From: Actinobacteria bacterium UBA3028
Lineage (GTDB): Bacteria > Actinomycetota > Actinomycetes > Nanopelagicales > Nanopelagicaceae
Direction: 5' to 3'
DNA: 37,302 nucleotides
Assembly: GCA_002367715.1 (NCBI GenBank)
Contig: DFDL01000046.1
Location: forward strand, 5,290 to 42,591
A program made the translations under genes and the position numbers. The notes beneath the pieces were generated by a model that made no database searches, was not told the DNA's origin, and was given only the letters and a program-made list of their open reading frames with translations. Shown piece after piece: positions 15,568 to 27,388 of this stretch (position 1 is its first letter; each line of letters begins with the position of its first letter).

Positions 15568-16284
15568 CTAATTAATGCTCGATAAAATCTTCGCTGCGCC
15601 CTCTCGCATCGCATCTAACGAGACCTTAGATAGATCGGTAATTGGGCGTCCAATCACTAGATAATTAGCTCCAGTTGCAATCGCCTGCGCCGGTGTCATT
15701 ACTCGCTTCTGATCACCTAGTTTACTACCCTCTGGTCTTACTCCGGGTGTAATAATCGAAATCTCCTTACCAACTGCGCTACGAATCTCACTAGCTTCAA
15801 ACGGTGAGCAGACAATAGATTTGGCGCCTGAATCGATAGCTAATTTTGCGAGGTCAAGCGCACTCTCTAGCGCGCCTCCGCGATAACCTATCTTAACCAA
15901 TTCCGAATCACTGAGCGAAGTCAGAATAGTTACCGCAGTTATCGAAATATTTGGATCCACTTGACTTGCTGCTGCGATCATCTCCGAGCCACCACTGGCA
16001 TGAACAGTAAGGAATTTTGGAGCCAAATCAGCCACACCTTTAACAGCCCCGGCAACGGTATTTGGAATGTCATGCAATTTGAGATCTAAAAAGAGTTCAA
16101 ATTCACCACAATCTCTAAGCTCCAATAAACCTATACGACCGAATTTCAGGAAAAATTCAAGTCCAACCTTGTAAATCTTTACCGAAGTATTGGTCGCCTC
16201 GATCCAACCTTTCGCCGTATCCAAATCCTTTGTATCTAGTGCCAGAATTATCGGTGATGCGCTCAACTTTGCTGCACTCTTCAT
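15568..16284 (-). CDS. pyrF: Orotidine 5'-phosphate decarboxylase
   Basis: A 238-residue group-I OMP decarboxylase, the last step to UMP. Motifs: ILALDTKDLD at the N-terminus and the catalytic DLKLHDIPNTV (Asp-Lys-Asp network), then TPGVRPEG and YLVIGRPIT at the phosphate-binding end. Many actinobacteria carry the longer group-II form (about 280 residues), so the short type is worth noting. The ATG overlaps the pyrD stop (ATGA). Confidence 0.94.
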   Translation of the reverse strand: MKSAAKLSASPIILALDTKDLDTAKGWIEATNTSVKIYKVGLEFFLKFGRIGLLELRDCGEFELFLDLKLHDIPNTVAGAVKGVADLAPKFLTVHASGGSEMIAAASQVDPNISITAVTILTSLSDSELVKIGYRGGALESALDLAKLAIDSGAKSIVCSPFEASEIRSAVGKEISIITPGVRPEGSKLGDQKRVMTPAQAIATGANYLVIGRPITDLSKVSLDAMREGAAKILSSIN

Positions 16285-17219
16285 CGCAACCCTCCATCGC
16301 TACGGTGGGCGTAGCCAATAGCTTCGTGCAATGAATCAAAGCCATGAGAGACCAATTCATCCTGCAGCTCTCTCTTGATTCTCATCGCAGCAGATGGATC
16401 ACCAAAGGTTGCAGTGCCTATTGAAACCGCACTGGCACCAGCAAGAATTAACTCGAAGGCATCGCGACCACTTGCCACGCCACCCATTCCTAAAATATTT
16501 ACATTTGGCATCGCCTCACGCACCTGATAAATGGCCCGCACAGCAATCGGTCGTATAGCAGGACCAGATAATCCGCCAGTTTTTCCAGCTAATTTGGGGC
16601 GCATCGAGTTGGTATCTATAACCATCCCAAGAACCGTATTTATTAACGCAAGGGCATCTGCTCCAGCTGAAACTACCTCAGTTGCGATATCGACAATGCT
16701 CGTTACATCTGGTGTTAACTTTGCAATTATTGGTAGTTCGCCACCAATGTTCCTGCGAACCGCTTCAATAGCTGCTCTGGCAGTTGTGGGATGGCAGGCA
16801 AAAACTTGACCACGATTCTCCACATTTGGACAGGAGATGTTCACTTCAAGCGCGCTGATTCCGGGTACCGAACGTAGCTTTCTTGCTAAAACTGCATAAT
16901 CCTCTACGCTTTCACCCGCGATAGAGACAACGATATTCGCGCCTTGTTCGCGTAGCCAAGGAATATCTTTTTCAAGGAAGAGATCAATTCCTGGTCCCTG
17001 GAGTCCAATTGAATTTAACATTCCACTGGGAGTCTCTGCCATGCGTGGTGTTGCGCGCCCAGACCGCGCCTTCAACATAATCGATTTAGTCACTATCGCG
17101 CCAAGCTCCGTTAAGTTAAAAAATTGCGCAAGCTCTCTTCCAGATCCTGCGCATCCACTAGCTGTGAAGATTGGATTCGCAAAATTAACTTGACCAATGC
17201 TTGTCTGGAAATTGAACAT
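16281..17219 (-). CDS. pyrD: Dihydroorotate dehydrogenase, class 1B catalytic subunit
   Basis: The FMN subunit oxidising dihydroorotate to orotate. The start is taken as ATG 17219 (MFNFQTSIGQVNF, 312 residues), overlapping the pyrK stop as TAATG; a TTG at 17234 would add five unsupported residues. The catalytic cysteine lies in VNISCPNVE, as in class 1 enzymes. FMN- and substrate-binding stretches NSIGLQGPG, IAKLTPD and GMGGVASGRDAFE are visible. There is no membrane-targeting N-terminus. With PyrK it would form the NAD-dependent 1B heterotetramer, whereas many actinobacteria use the quinone-linked class 2 enzyme. Confidence 0.94.
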   Translation of the reverse strand: MFNFQTSIGQVNFANPIFTASGCAGSGRELAQFFNLTELGAIVTKSIMLKARSGRATPRMAETPSGMLNSIGLQGPGIDLFLEKDIPWLREQGANIVVSIAGESVEDYAVLARKLRSVPGISALEVNISCPNVENRGQVFACHPTTARAAIEAVRRNIGGELPIIAKLTPDVTSIVDIATEVVSAGADALALINTVLGMVIDTNSMRPKLAGKTGGLSGPAIRPIAVRAIYQVREAMPNVNILGMGGVASGRDAFELILAGASAVSIGTATFGDPSAAMRIKRELQDELVSHGFDSLHEAIGYAHRSDGGLR

Positions 17220-18072
17220 TAATTTGTACCCCAAGTTCCTTCAGGGATTGTTCGTTTAGCTTCCCAGATAACACTATCTCCATCAACTACCGGACCATCT
17301 ATACAAGAGCGAAGCATTCTTATCTGACCATCACTCCCCTTGATCGGAAGCACGCAGGTCATGCAGACTCCGACGCCACACGCCATTGCCTCTTCCACGG
17401 CACATTGATGCATGATCCCAAGCTCACTTGCTACTTTGTTGATCGCCTCTAACATTCCCATTGGCCCACACGAATAAATAATGTCGATCTGGTTTGTTTC
17501 GATAATTTCAGCTAGCACATCGGTAACTTTTCCAGTCAGCCCTGTCGAACCATCCTCGGTGGTAATCGTTAGGCTGCTCACTGATCGTTTGCCATCTAGT
17601 GGTGCATAAATTTTCATCGCGGTACTTGCACCGAGAACCATATCCACTCGACAGCCTCTATTTTTTAATACCTCTGAGAGTCCAAATAACGGAGCACTTC
17701 CATAGCCACCACCTACTAATAGCGCGCGAACCGGCTCTGTTGGAATGCCGAATGAGGTCCCCAGCGGTGCGATCAAATCAACCTTTACCCCAGGCATCTG
17801 AGCAGTGAGCCAGGTACTTCCACTTCCATGTGGTGCAACCACTATCTCAAGTGCGCCGCCAGTAGCTCCGCGATCAATAGTTCTATAGATTGCAAACGCT
17901 CTCCGCAAGACCATTGAACTATTTTCGCCACCGACCGAAATGGCTACAAAATTTCCGGGCTTGACATGGCTTGCAATATCACCAACAGCAAAGACGATGT
18001 GGTGATAGGCGCCTACTTTCTTGTTACTTATAATTTCAGCAGCAATCTGTTGGGCATTCTTATTTATGGTGC

Positions 18073-18076
<4 letters not shown>
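17219..18076 (-). CDS. pyrK: Dihydroorotate dehydrogenase electron-transfer subunit PyrK
   Basis: A 285-residue FAD/[2Fe-2S] subunit that passes electrons from PyrD to NAD. An FAD-binding beta-barrel comes first, with LRRAFAIYR as the flavin motif. A nucleotide-binding domain follows (LLVGGGYGSAPLFGL, YSCGPMGML). The C-terminal cluster site is ACGVGVCMTC plus a later RSC, giving the C-x4-C-x2-C...C ligands. The start is ATG 18076, overlapping the carB stop as ATGA; a GTG at 18094 is less likely. The neighbouring pyrD subunit confirms the role. Confidence 0.94.
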
Positions 18077-21346
<3,270 letters not shown>

Positions 21347-21354
<8 letters not shown>

Positions 21355-22468
21355 TGCTCACCTGTGATCTCTCCATGAGATTTACAAATTGATCAAATAG
21401 ATAACTCGCATCATGTGGCCCTGCAGCAGCCTCTGGGTGATACTGGACGCTAAATACTGGAGTCTCCAATAACTCAAGGCCCTCTACTACGCCATCATTT
21501 AGACAGATATGACTCACAAATCCCGAACCATAAATGGTATTAAAATCACCTTCAACCGGAGCCGCTACTGCGAATCCATGATTGTGCGCCGTTATCTCTA
21601 CTGCCCCACTCCGTAAATTCTTGACTGGTTGATTAATTCCTCGATGTCCAAAGGGTAATTTAAAAGTATCAAAGCCAAGTGCCCGACCAATTATCTGGTG
21701 TCCGAAGCAGATCCCAAAGAGTGGAATCTTTGCGGAGAGAATTTCACGCACCAGCGCAATCATCTCCACCATAGTGGCGGGATCACCAGGTCCATTTGAG
21801 AGAAAAATGCCATCTGGATTGAGCGCAAGAATATCCTTCATAGTTGAGCGAGATGGGATTACATGTACTTCAATTCCACGCTGTGACATTGATCTAGGAG
21901 TTGCGCCCTTAATTCCCATATCCAGAGCGACTACCTTGAACTTGCGCTCTCCTATCGCAGGAACAACATATTGATTCTGTGTTGAAACATCATCGGCGAG
22001 AAAAGCACCAGACATCTGCGGTGATTTGCGAACCTTTATAACCATCTCATCACGTTTCAGTAATGTATCTGAAAAAATTCCAACGCGCATCGAGCCCAAA
22101 TTGCGCAGATGTCTAGTAATTGCTCTGGTATCGACTCCCTTAATACCAACAATATTCTGTGCAATTAAATCATCCTCAAGGCTACGTGTTGCCCGCCAAT
22201 TGCTTACGACCGGCGAAGGATTTCGAACTACAAAACCGCTCACCCAGATCTTAGAAGATTCTTCATCCTCAGGATTCATACCGGTATTGCCAATATGTGG
22301 AGCTGTCATAATAACAATCTGCTTATGATAACTCGGATCAGTTAACGTCTCTTGATACCCGGTCATTCCTGTCTGAAATACCGCTTCCCCAAATGTTTCA
22401 CCGACCGCAGCCCAGCTCTCGCCCTCAAAGACAGTTCCATCATCTAGAACTAGAAAGGCTCTGCTCAA
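21347..22468 (-). CDS. carA: Carbamoyl-phosphate synthase small (glutaminase) subunit
   Basis: A 373-residue glutaminase that delivers ammonia to CarB. The N-terminal domain begins AFLVLDDGTVFEGESWAA. The class-I amidotransferase domain has the nucleophile elbow FGICFGHQ (Cys) and the catalytic His-Glu in QYHPEA. The start is TTG, overlapping the pyrC stop as TTGA, a coupled arrangement. Length and motifs are normal. Confidence 0.97.
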
Positions 22469-23757
22469 TTGCCGGCTCCATTCAAAATCTCTGATCCATC
22501 CAAAATATGACGACCGTTGAAGAAGGTATGTACCACCTTTGAGGGCAGTTCAATATTTTCAAATGGCGTGTTCTTGCTCTTTGAGGAGAGTCTATGGCGT
22601 TCAACCTTCCAAGTAGCGTCAGTGTCGATAATCGCAAGATTTGCAACAGCGCCCACCTTGATCTCCTGCCCATGATTTGTATAACCTGCTATTCGCGCCG
22701 GGGCGATTGACATTCGATCAACTAATTCCTTCCAACCAAATAACTTGGTATCAATCATAGATTTAGCTACGACTGATAACGCCGTTTCAAGGCCCACCAT
22801 GCCAAAGGCTGCGCTCTGCCACTCACAATCTTTATCTTCAAGTGGATGCGGAGCGTGATCTGTACCAACTATATCGATTGTTCCATCAGCAAGTCCCGCT
22901 CGTAGCGCTGCGACATCACTCTTAGTTCGTAGCGGCGGATTTACCTTAAATATCGGATCGTAATTTGCAACTGATTCATCCGTTAGTAATAGATGATGTG
23001 GAGTAACTTCGGCAGTTACATTTATTCCGCGGGATTTTGCAAATCGTACGAGTTCTACGCCACCTGCTGTAGTTAGATGGCAGATATGCAACCTAGATCC
23101 CACATGTTCGGCTAAGAGGATGTCGCGAGCTATAATCGCTTCCTCAGCAACAGCGGGCCAGCCAGTAAGTCCTAGTTTTGACGAGACTATGCCCTCGTTC
23201 ATCTGCGAACCAACAGTTAGCGAAGGCTCTTGGGCATGCTGGGCAATAATTCCGTTAAATGTCTTTACATACTCGAGTGCCCGGCGCATTAGTAGCGCAT
23301 CAGAGACACACTTACCATCGTCGCTGAAAATTCGTACCTTGGCGCTGGAATTTGCCATCGCACCAAGTTCGGCAAGGTTCTTTCCATTTAGCCCTTGGGT
23401 AACCGCGCCGATTGGGAAGACATCGCAGAACCCAGCCTCTTGGCCCAGACGATAAACCTGTTCAACTACACCGGCTGTATCTGCAACTGGTGATGTATTT
23501 GCCATCGCCGAAATCGCCGTGTATCCGCCCTTTGCTGCAGCCATACTTCCGGTTGCAACTGTCTCTGAATCTTCACGACCAGGCTCACGTAGATGGGTAT
23601 GTAGATCAACTAGTCCGGGTATTAATAAATTGGATCCGACATCAACGATTTTCCCGAATTTCAAGTCACTGCCAATATTAGAGATCACACCATTCTCAAG
23701 TACTAAGTCCACAACCTGGCCATCAAGCAATCTCGCACTTTTGATCGTGATCTGCAT
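22465..23757 (-). CDS. pyrC: Dihydroorotase, type I
   Basis: A 430-residue zinc amidohydrolase closing carbamoyl-aspartate to dihydroorotate. The metal motif DLHTHLREPG is at the start of the barrel. Further ligands are in IAQHAQE, HICHLTTAG and the catalytic GTDHAPH. The type I form fits its place after pyrB. The ATG follows directly on the pyrB stop codon. Near the C-terminus the loop NLAIIDTDATW is typical of the composite beta-sandwich domain. Confidence 0.96.
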   Translation of the reverse strand: MQITIKSARLLDGQVVDLVLENGVISNIGSDLKFGKIVDVGSNLLIPGLVDLHTHLREPGREDSETVATGSMAAAKGGYTAISAMANTSPVADTAGVVEQVYRLGQEAGFCDVFPIGAVTQGLNGKNLAELGAMANSSAKVRIFSDDGKCVSDALLMRRALEYVKTFNGIIAQHAQEPSLTVGSQMNEGIVSSKLGLTGWPAVAEEAIIARDILLAEHVGSRLHICHLTTAGGVELVRFAKSRGINVTAEVTPHHLLLTDESVANYDPIFKVNPPLRTKSDVAALRAGLADGTIDIVGTDHAPHPLEDKDCEWQSAAFGMVGLETALSVVAKSMIDTKLFGWKELVDRMSIAPARIAGYTNHGQEIKVGAVANLAIIDTDATWKVERHRLSSKSKNTPFENIELPSKVVHTFFNGRHILDGSEILNGAGN

Positions 23758-24747
23758 TTATGCACTCACCTCTCTTGAATCTCCAGATTTATCTATCTGT
23801 GCGCTGGTTCCACCTAGCGCTGCTCCTCCTAATAGCTGATACAGAACTGCCATTCGCACAAGAACTCCATTTGCAACCTGATTTAATACAACTGATCTAT
23901 GGGAATCAGCACTCTCTGCTGAAATTTCTAGCCCTCTAATCATCGGCCCTGGATGCATCACAATTGCGCTCTTCTTTAAAGAGTCCAGACGCAATTTATC
24001 TAATCCATAACCGCGAGAGTACTCACGCTCTGTCGGAAAGTATGAAGCTGCCATTCGTTCAGATTGCAGGCGAAGTACCATCAGAACATCGACTGCGCCA
24101 ATGACCTCATCTAGATCATATGAAATCTCCACAGGCCAAGCCGAGATACCAACCGGCATCAAGGTGGGAGGTGATACCAGCGTTACCTTTGCTCCCAATT
24201 TAGTTAGTAGCAGAACGTTGCTGCGCGCCACTCTCGAATGCAAGATATCGCCAACAATTGCAACGTGTAGGCCTGAAAAATCACTCTTAAATTCTGGAAA
24301 CTTCTCTCGAATCGTATAAGCATCAAGGAGTGCTTGCGTTGGATGTTCGTGGGTGCCATCACCAGCATTGATTACCGATGCACTTATCCAGCCAGAATCT
24401 GCCAGGCGTTGAGCTGCTCCAGATGCGTTATGTCTTATGACAACTGCATCAGCGCCCATAGCTTGGAGAGTCTGCGCTGTATCTTTTAAGGATTCACCCT
24501 TACTTACGCTAGATCCCTTAGCATTGAAGTTAATTACATCGGCTGAGAGTCGCTTAGCAGCTGACTCGAAAGAAATTCGAGTTCTAGTTGAATCTTCAAA
24601 GAATAAATTGACGACTGTGCGACCACGTAGTGTTGGCAATTTCTTTGTTGCCCCATCAGAGATATTTGCTAATTGGAAGGCAGTATCTAAAATTTCAATA
24701 ACCTCTTGTGCGTTTAAGTCATCGATAGAGAGAAGATGCTTCTTCAT
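23758..24747 (-). CDS. pyrB: Aspartate carbamoyltransferase catalytic subunit
   Basis: A 329-residue ATCase making carbamoyl-aspartate. The carbamoyl-phosphate loop FFEDSTRTRISFE and the SSVSKGESL loop are intact, as are INAGDGTHEHPTQALLD and the aspartate-binding VLRLQSERM. No pyrI regulatory gene is present, so control is probably through PyrR and CarAB rather than ATCase allostery. The ATG follows directly on the pyrR stop codon. The C-terminus carries about 20 extra residues rich in G, S and A beyond the usual end. Confidence 0.96.
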   Translation of the reverse strand: MKKHLLSIDDLNAQEVIEILDTAFQLANISDGATKKLPTLRGRTVVNLFFEDSTRTRISFESAAKRLSADVINFNAKGSSVSKGESLKDTAQTLQAMGADAVVIRHNASGAAQRLADSGWISASVINAGDGTHEHPTQALLDAYTIREKFPEFKSDFSGLHVAIVGDILHSRVARSNVLLLTKLGAKVTLVSPPTLMPVGISAWPVEISYDLDEVIGAVDVLMVLRLQSERMAASYFPTEREYSRGYGLDKLRLDSLKKSAIVMHPGPMIRGLEISAESADSHRSVVLNQVANGVLVRMAVLYQLLGGAALGGTSAQIDKSGDSREVSA

Positions 24748-25275
24748 TTAAGAGACACCCACAATCTCAACACAGTCTTTCCCATCTAACTCCGCGAGGT
24801 GAACTCGCACCGATTCAGATGCCGAAGTAGGAATATTCTTGCCAACAAAGTCGGCTCGGATAGGGAGCTCTCTATGCCCCCGATCCACAAGCACAGCTAA
24901 CTGCACGCTTCGTGGCCGCCCAATCTCGCCTATTGCATCCAATGCTGCCCTGATTGTGCGCCCTGAGTAGAGAACATCATCTACTAGCACGACATCTTTT
25001 CCTTCAATCCCACTAGAAGGTATTAAAGTCGGGAGAAGTGGTCGCGGTGGTCGCAGCCTCAGATCATCCCTGTGAAGTGTGGCATCTAGGGTTCCGACTG
25101 GAACGCTCTCTTGAATTTGAGTCAGAAAGCTTCCGATGCGCTCTGCGAGATAGGCCCCGCGAGTAGGTATTCCAAGGAGTACTACATTTGATAAACCATG
25201 ATTTCGCTCAATAATTTCGTGAGCAATGCGCTTAAGCGCGCGACCTATATCGTCGCCATCTAAAACAATAGCCAT
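24748..25275 (-). CDS. pyrR: PyrR: pyr operon RNA-binding regulator / uracil phosphoribosyltransferase
   Basis: A 175-residue PyrR with the PRPP motif VVLVDDVLYSGRTIRAALD and the N-terminal LGIPTRGAYLAERI. In this family UMP/UTP-loaded PyrR binds a stem-loop in pyr mRNA; it may also salvage uracil. It is the first gene of the pyr operon. Its ribosome site AAGGAG (25282-25287) is optimally placed and lies within the predicted PyrR RNA element, so PyrR would repress its own translation and that of the coupled downstream genes. Confidence 0.96.
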   Translation of the reverse strand: MAIVLDGDDIGRALKRIAHEIIERNHGLSNVVLLGIPTRGAYLAERIGSFLTQIQESVPVGTLDATLHRDDLRLRPPRPLLPTLIPSSGIEGKDVVLVDDVLYSGRTIRAALDAIGEIGRPRSVQLAVLVDRGHRELPIRADFVGKNIPTSASESVRVHLAELDGKDCVEIVGVS

Positions 25276-25281
25276 TTAAAT

Positions 25282-25317
25282 CTCCTTCGCCGCCTCTCAG
25301 GACGGATCGTTAAAGGA
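25282..25317 (-). promoter_or_regulatory. PyrR-binding RNA stem-loop overlapping the pyrR ribosome site
   Basis: In the minus-strand transcript, UCCUU (25313-25317) can pair with AAGGA (25283-25287), which is part of the Shine-Dalgarno. Above an internal bulge, CCGUC and GGCGG (25290-25305) close a CUGAGA loop. The conserved GAGAGGC and AAGGA elements are those of the Bacillus and mycobacterial PyrR target. In Mycobacterium smegmatis this element acts by translational repression, which fits the Shine-Dalgarno being in the stem here. No terminator or antiterminator is seen. Confidence 0.75.
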
Positions 25318-25341
25318 CTTTCTTGCCTCTCGGGCTGCCAA

Positions 25342-25347
25342 AAGATA
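25342..25347 (-). promoter_or_regulatory. Candidate -10 box for the pyr operon
   Basis: TATCTT on the minus strand would give a start near 25335 and a leader of about 60 nt containing the PyrR element. There is no clear -35 at the right distance. The box overlaps a second PyrR-like hairpin (25318-25344), so one of the two readings may be wrong. Confidence 0.35.
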
Positions 25348-25388
25348 CCACCTGTGGACAGACAAATCCATCAAGGAGCCCTCCCTTC

Positions 25389-25394
25389 TAATCT
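25389..25394 (+). promoter_or_regulatory. -10 box for leaderless bldD
   Basis: TAATCT is followed by exactly 6 nt and the ATG at 25401. The only GGAG-like sequence lies more than 20 nt upstream, too far to serve as a ribosome site. Confidence 0.5.
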
Positions 25395-25400
25395 CCACCC

Positions 25401-25889
25401 ATGATAAATGTCCCCGAACGGTCAATAGAAGATATAGCCGCAGCTATTAAATCGATCAGAAAATCAAAAAATCTGACCCTTAGGGAAGTAGAAATCCAGT
25501 CTGAAGGAATTTGGAAAGCCGTGGTTGTTGGTTCATATGAACGCTGCGATCGGGCTCTTTCGATCAAGAAAGCAATCAGCCTGGCAAATTTCTACCAAGT
25601 CCCCCTTGATCAACTCCTGGGTCTAGCTCCCGAGCTGATTTCAAAGCCCGATGGGCGAATTACCCTAGACATTCGAAGAACTCTCCAACTCAAAGTTCCA
25701 AGTACAGAGATTGGAATTTTGCAGAATTTTCTAACTCTTCTATGTGCCAAGCGACGAGATTGGAATGGTGAAGTTCTCTCGATTCGCAATAGTGATTTAA
25801 CCACGCTAGCACTTCTACTTAATCGCACCGAGACAACTACTTATGAATGGCTAGCTGAAAATCGACTACTTCTGGCTACTAGAACTTAG
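25401..25889 (+). CDS. bldD: BldD-like transcriptional regulator with c-di-GMP motif
   Basis: A 162-residue homologue of Streptomyces BldD. The N-terminal XRE/Cro HTH domain (about 9-75) contains the diagnostic stretch GIWKAVVVGSYERCDRA. The C-terminal domain (about 88-160) holds the c-di-GMP signature RxD-x8-RxxD: R118, D120, R129, D132, within RRDWNGEVLSIRNSD. In Streptomyces a c-di-GMP tetramer dimerises BldD, which then represses sporulation genes. The location next to nusB, efp and pyrR is conserved. The targets here are unknown. The gene is divergent from pyrR and converges on nusB with a 3-nt gap. Confidence 0.9.
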   Translation: MINVPERSIEDIAAAIKSIRKSKNLTLREVEIQSEGIWKAVVVGSYERCDRALSIKKAISLANFYQVPLDQLLGLAPELISKPDGRITLDIRRTLQLKVPSTEIGILQNFLTLLCAKRRDWNGEVLSIRNSDLTTLALLLNRTETTTYEWLAENRLLLATRT

Positions 25890-25892
25890 AAA

Positions 25893-26300
25893 TTAGATCC
25901 CCAGAGAAGGTTTTAGAACAATCACACGTCCCAATACACCATTTATATACTTCGCGGAATCATCTGTAGATAGCTCGCCTGCGATATCTACTGCTTCAGA
26001 GGCGGCAATCTGATCATCAATCTCTGCTGAGAAAAGTATCTCAAAGAGCGCAATACGTAGGATATTTCTATCGATGGCAGGCATTCGATCCATATCCCAA
26101 CCCTGCGCATAAGTCATAATTAATTCATCAATCTTACTTTTATTAGCTGCTACTCCCTCGAGTATCGCCGTGACATAAAGCCCTTCTGACAGTTCATTAG
26201 CTGGCCTTGAGGCCAGCAGCGCAAGCGCATCTGCTCCTCGCATCTCGCCCTCATATAGAAAATCCAGCGCCCGTTTGCGCGCCTTTCGGCGAGCACTCAC
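25893..26300 (-). CDS. nusB: Transcription antitermination factor NusB
   Basis: A 135-residue all-helical RNA-binding protein of the rRNA antitermination complex (with NusE/S10). It starts SARRKARKRALDFLYEGE. The C-terminal helices show MPAIDRNILRIALFEI and the conserved VDIAGELSTDDSAKYINGVLG. The GTG start overlaps the efp stop codon by one base (TAGTG), so it is coupled to efp. It converges on bldD. Confidence 0.95.
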   Translation of the reverse strand: MSARRKARKRALDFLYEGEMRGADALALLASRPANELSEGLYVTAILEGVAANKSKIDELIMTYAQGWDMDRMPAIDRNILRIALFEILFSAEIDDQIAASEAVDIAGELSTDDSAKYINGVLGRVIVLKPSLGI

Positions 26301-26860
26301 TAGTTTGCGCGACCTAAATAAGCCCCGGTCCGGGTATCAACTAGGACCTTCTCATCCTGCTTTATAAAAAGTGGAACTTGGATAGTTATTCCGGTTTCAA
26401 CAGTTGCAGGTTTCGTACCACCAGAGGAGCGATCTCCCTGTAACCCTGGCTCTGTATAGGTAACTGTAAGTTCGACTGAAGCGGCAAGATCAATATAAAG
26501 CGGATTTCCTTCATGGATAGCAACATTGGCTTCACAATTTTCTAACATGTAATCTGCCGCATCTCCAACAATTTGCTCAGAAATATTCATCTGATCGAAA
26601 GTCTTCTGATCCATAAAAACAAAATCATCACCATCGCGATAGAGGAAGGTCATATCTCGCTTCTCTAAAACTGCTACATCCACCTTGACTCCGGCGTTGA
26701 AGGTTCGATCTATAACTTTTCCAGTAATAACGGATTTTAATTTAGTTCTAACGAAGGCTGGACCTTTGCCAGGCTTCACATGCTGAAACTCAACAACGTT
26801 CCAGAGCTGACCATCAATATCTAAAGTCATGCCGTTCTTTAAATCATTTGTAGTTGCCAT
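26300..26860 (-). CDS. efp: Translation elongation factor P
   Basis: A 186-residue EF-P that relieves ribosome stalling at polyproline. The three-domain length is normal. The tip loop reads HVKPGKGPAF, with PGKGP at 30-34 and K32 at the tip. This is the loop of the actinobacterial subfamily reported to work without lysine modification. The 84-nt gap to aroQ upstream contains A+T-rich stretches and a TAATTT box about 22 nt before the ATG, so efp-nusB may have its own promoter. Confidence 0.96.
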   Translation of the reverse strand: MATTNDLKNGMTLDIDGQLWNVVEFQHVKPGKGPAFVRTKLKSVITGKVIDRTFNAGVKVDVAVLEKRDMTFLYRDGDDFVFMDQKTFDQMNISEQIVGDAADYMLENCEANVAIHEGNPLYIDLAASVELTVTYTEPGLQGDRSSGGTKPATVETGITIQVPLFIKQDEKVLVDTRTGAYLGRAN

Positions 26861-26944
26861 AATTCGAATCCCATTTCCAGTTAAATTAAAGCCTTTTATC
26901 GCGCCCTTATATCTATTGCTCTCAAGAAGAGAAGAATACCCGAA

Positions 26945-27388
26945 CTACATGCGCGAAATTGCAATTAGCGCAAGACGATATGAGTCTGGGCCAAAACCCG
27001 CAATAGTTCCATTAGCCACTCCTGAGATTACTGAGGTGTGTCGGAACTCCTCGCGAGACATTGGATTTGAGAGATGCACTTCAATTAGCGGCGCTGCAAC
27101 CATATCGGCAGCATCACGAATCGCATATGAGTAGTGCGTGAAAGCTGCTGGGTTGATTATTACTGGAATATTCTTATCTGCAGCCTCGTGGAGCCAAGAG
27201 ATCATTTCAACTTCGCTATCGCTCTGTCTAATATCGCAAACCAACCCCAACTCGGCACCTGCCTGTGTGATTAGCGAGGCCAACCCTGCAAAATCTAAAT
27301 CGCCATAAATCTTTGAATCTCTAAGATCCAACCGACCGAGATTTGGTCCATTAAGTACCAGTATTTTCTTAGAACCCTTAGATGTCAT
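26945..27388 (-). CDS. aroQ: 3-Dehydroquinate dehydratase, type II
   Basis: A 147-residue dodecameric type II dehydroquinase, the third shikimate step. It begins ILVLNGPNLGRLDLRDSKIYG, with the catalytic Tyr in KIYG and the Arg in the flexible loop. It also shows the QSDSEVEMISWLHEA helix and the INPAAFTHYSYAIRDA segment with the catalytic His. The ATG overlaps the aroB stop (ATGA). It is the last gene of the aroC-K-B-Q cluster. Confidence 0.96.
   Translation of the reverse strand: MTSKGSKKILVLNGPNLGRLDLRDSKIYGDLDFAGLASLITQAGAELGLVCDIRQSDSEVEMISWLHEAADKNIPVIINPAAFTHYSYAIRDAADMVAAPLIEVHLSNPMSREEFRHTSVISGVANGTIAGFGPDSYRLALIAISRM

Noticed and set aside
17219..17234. TTG start for pyrD at 17234
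   Set aside because: It would overlap pyrK by 16 nt and add residues that do not match the family. ATG 17219 forms a standard TAATG overlap.
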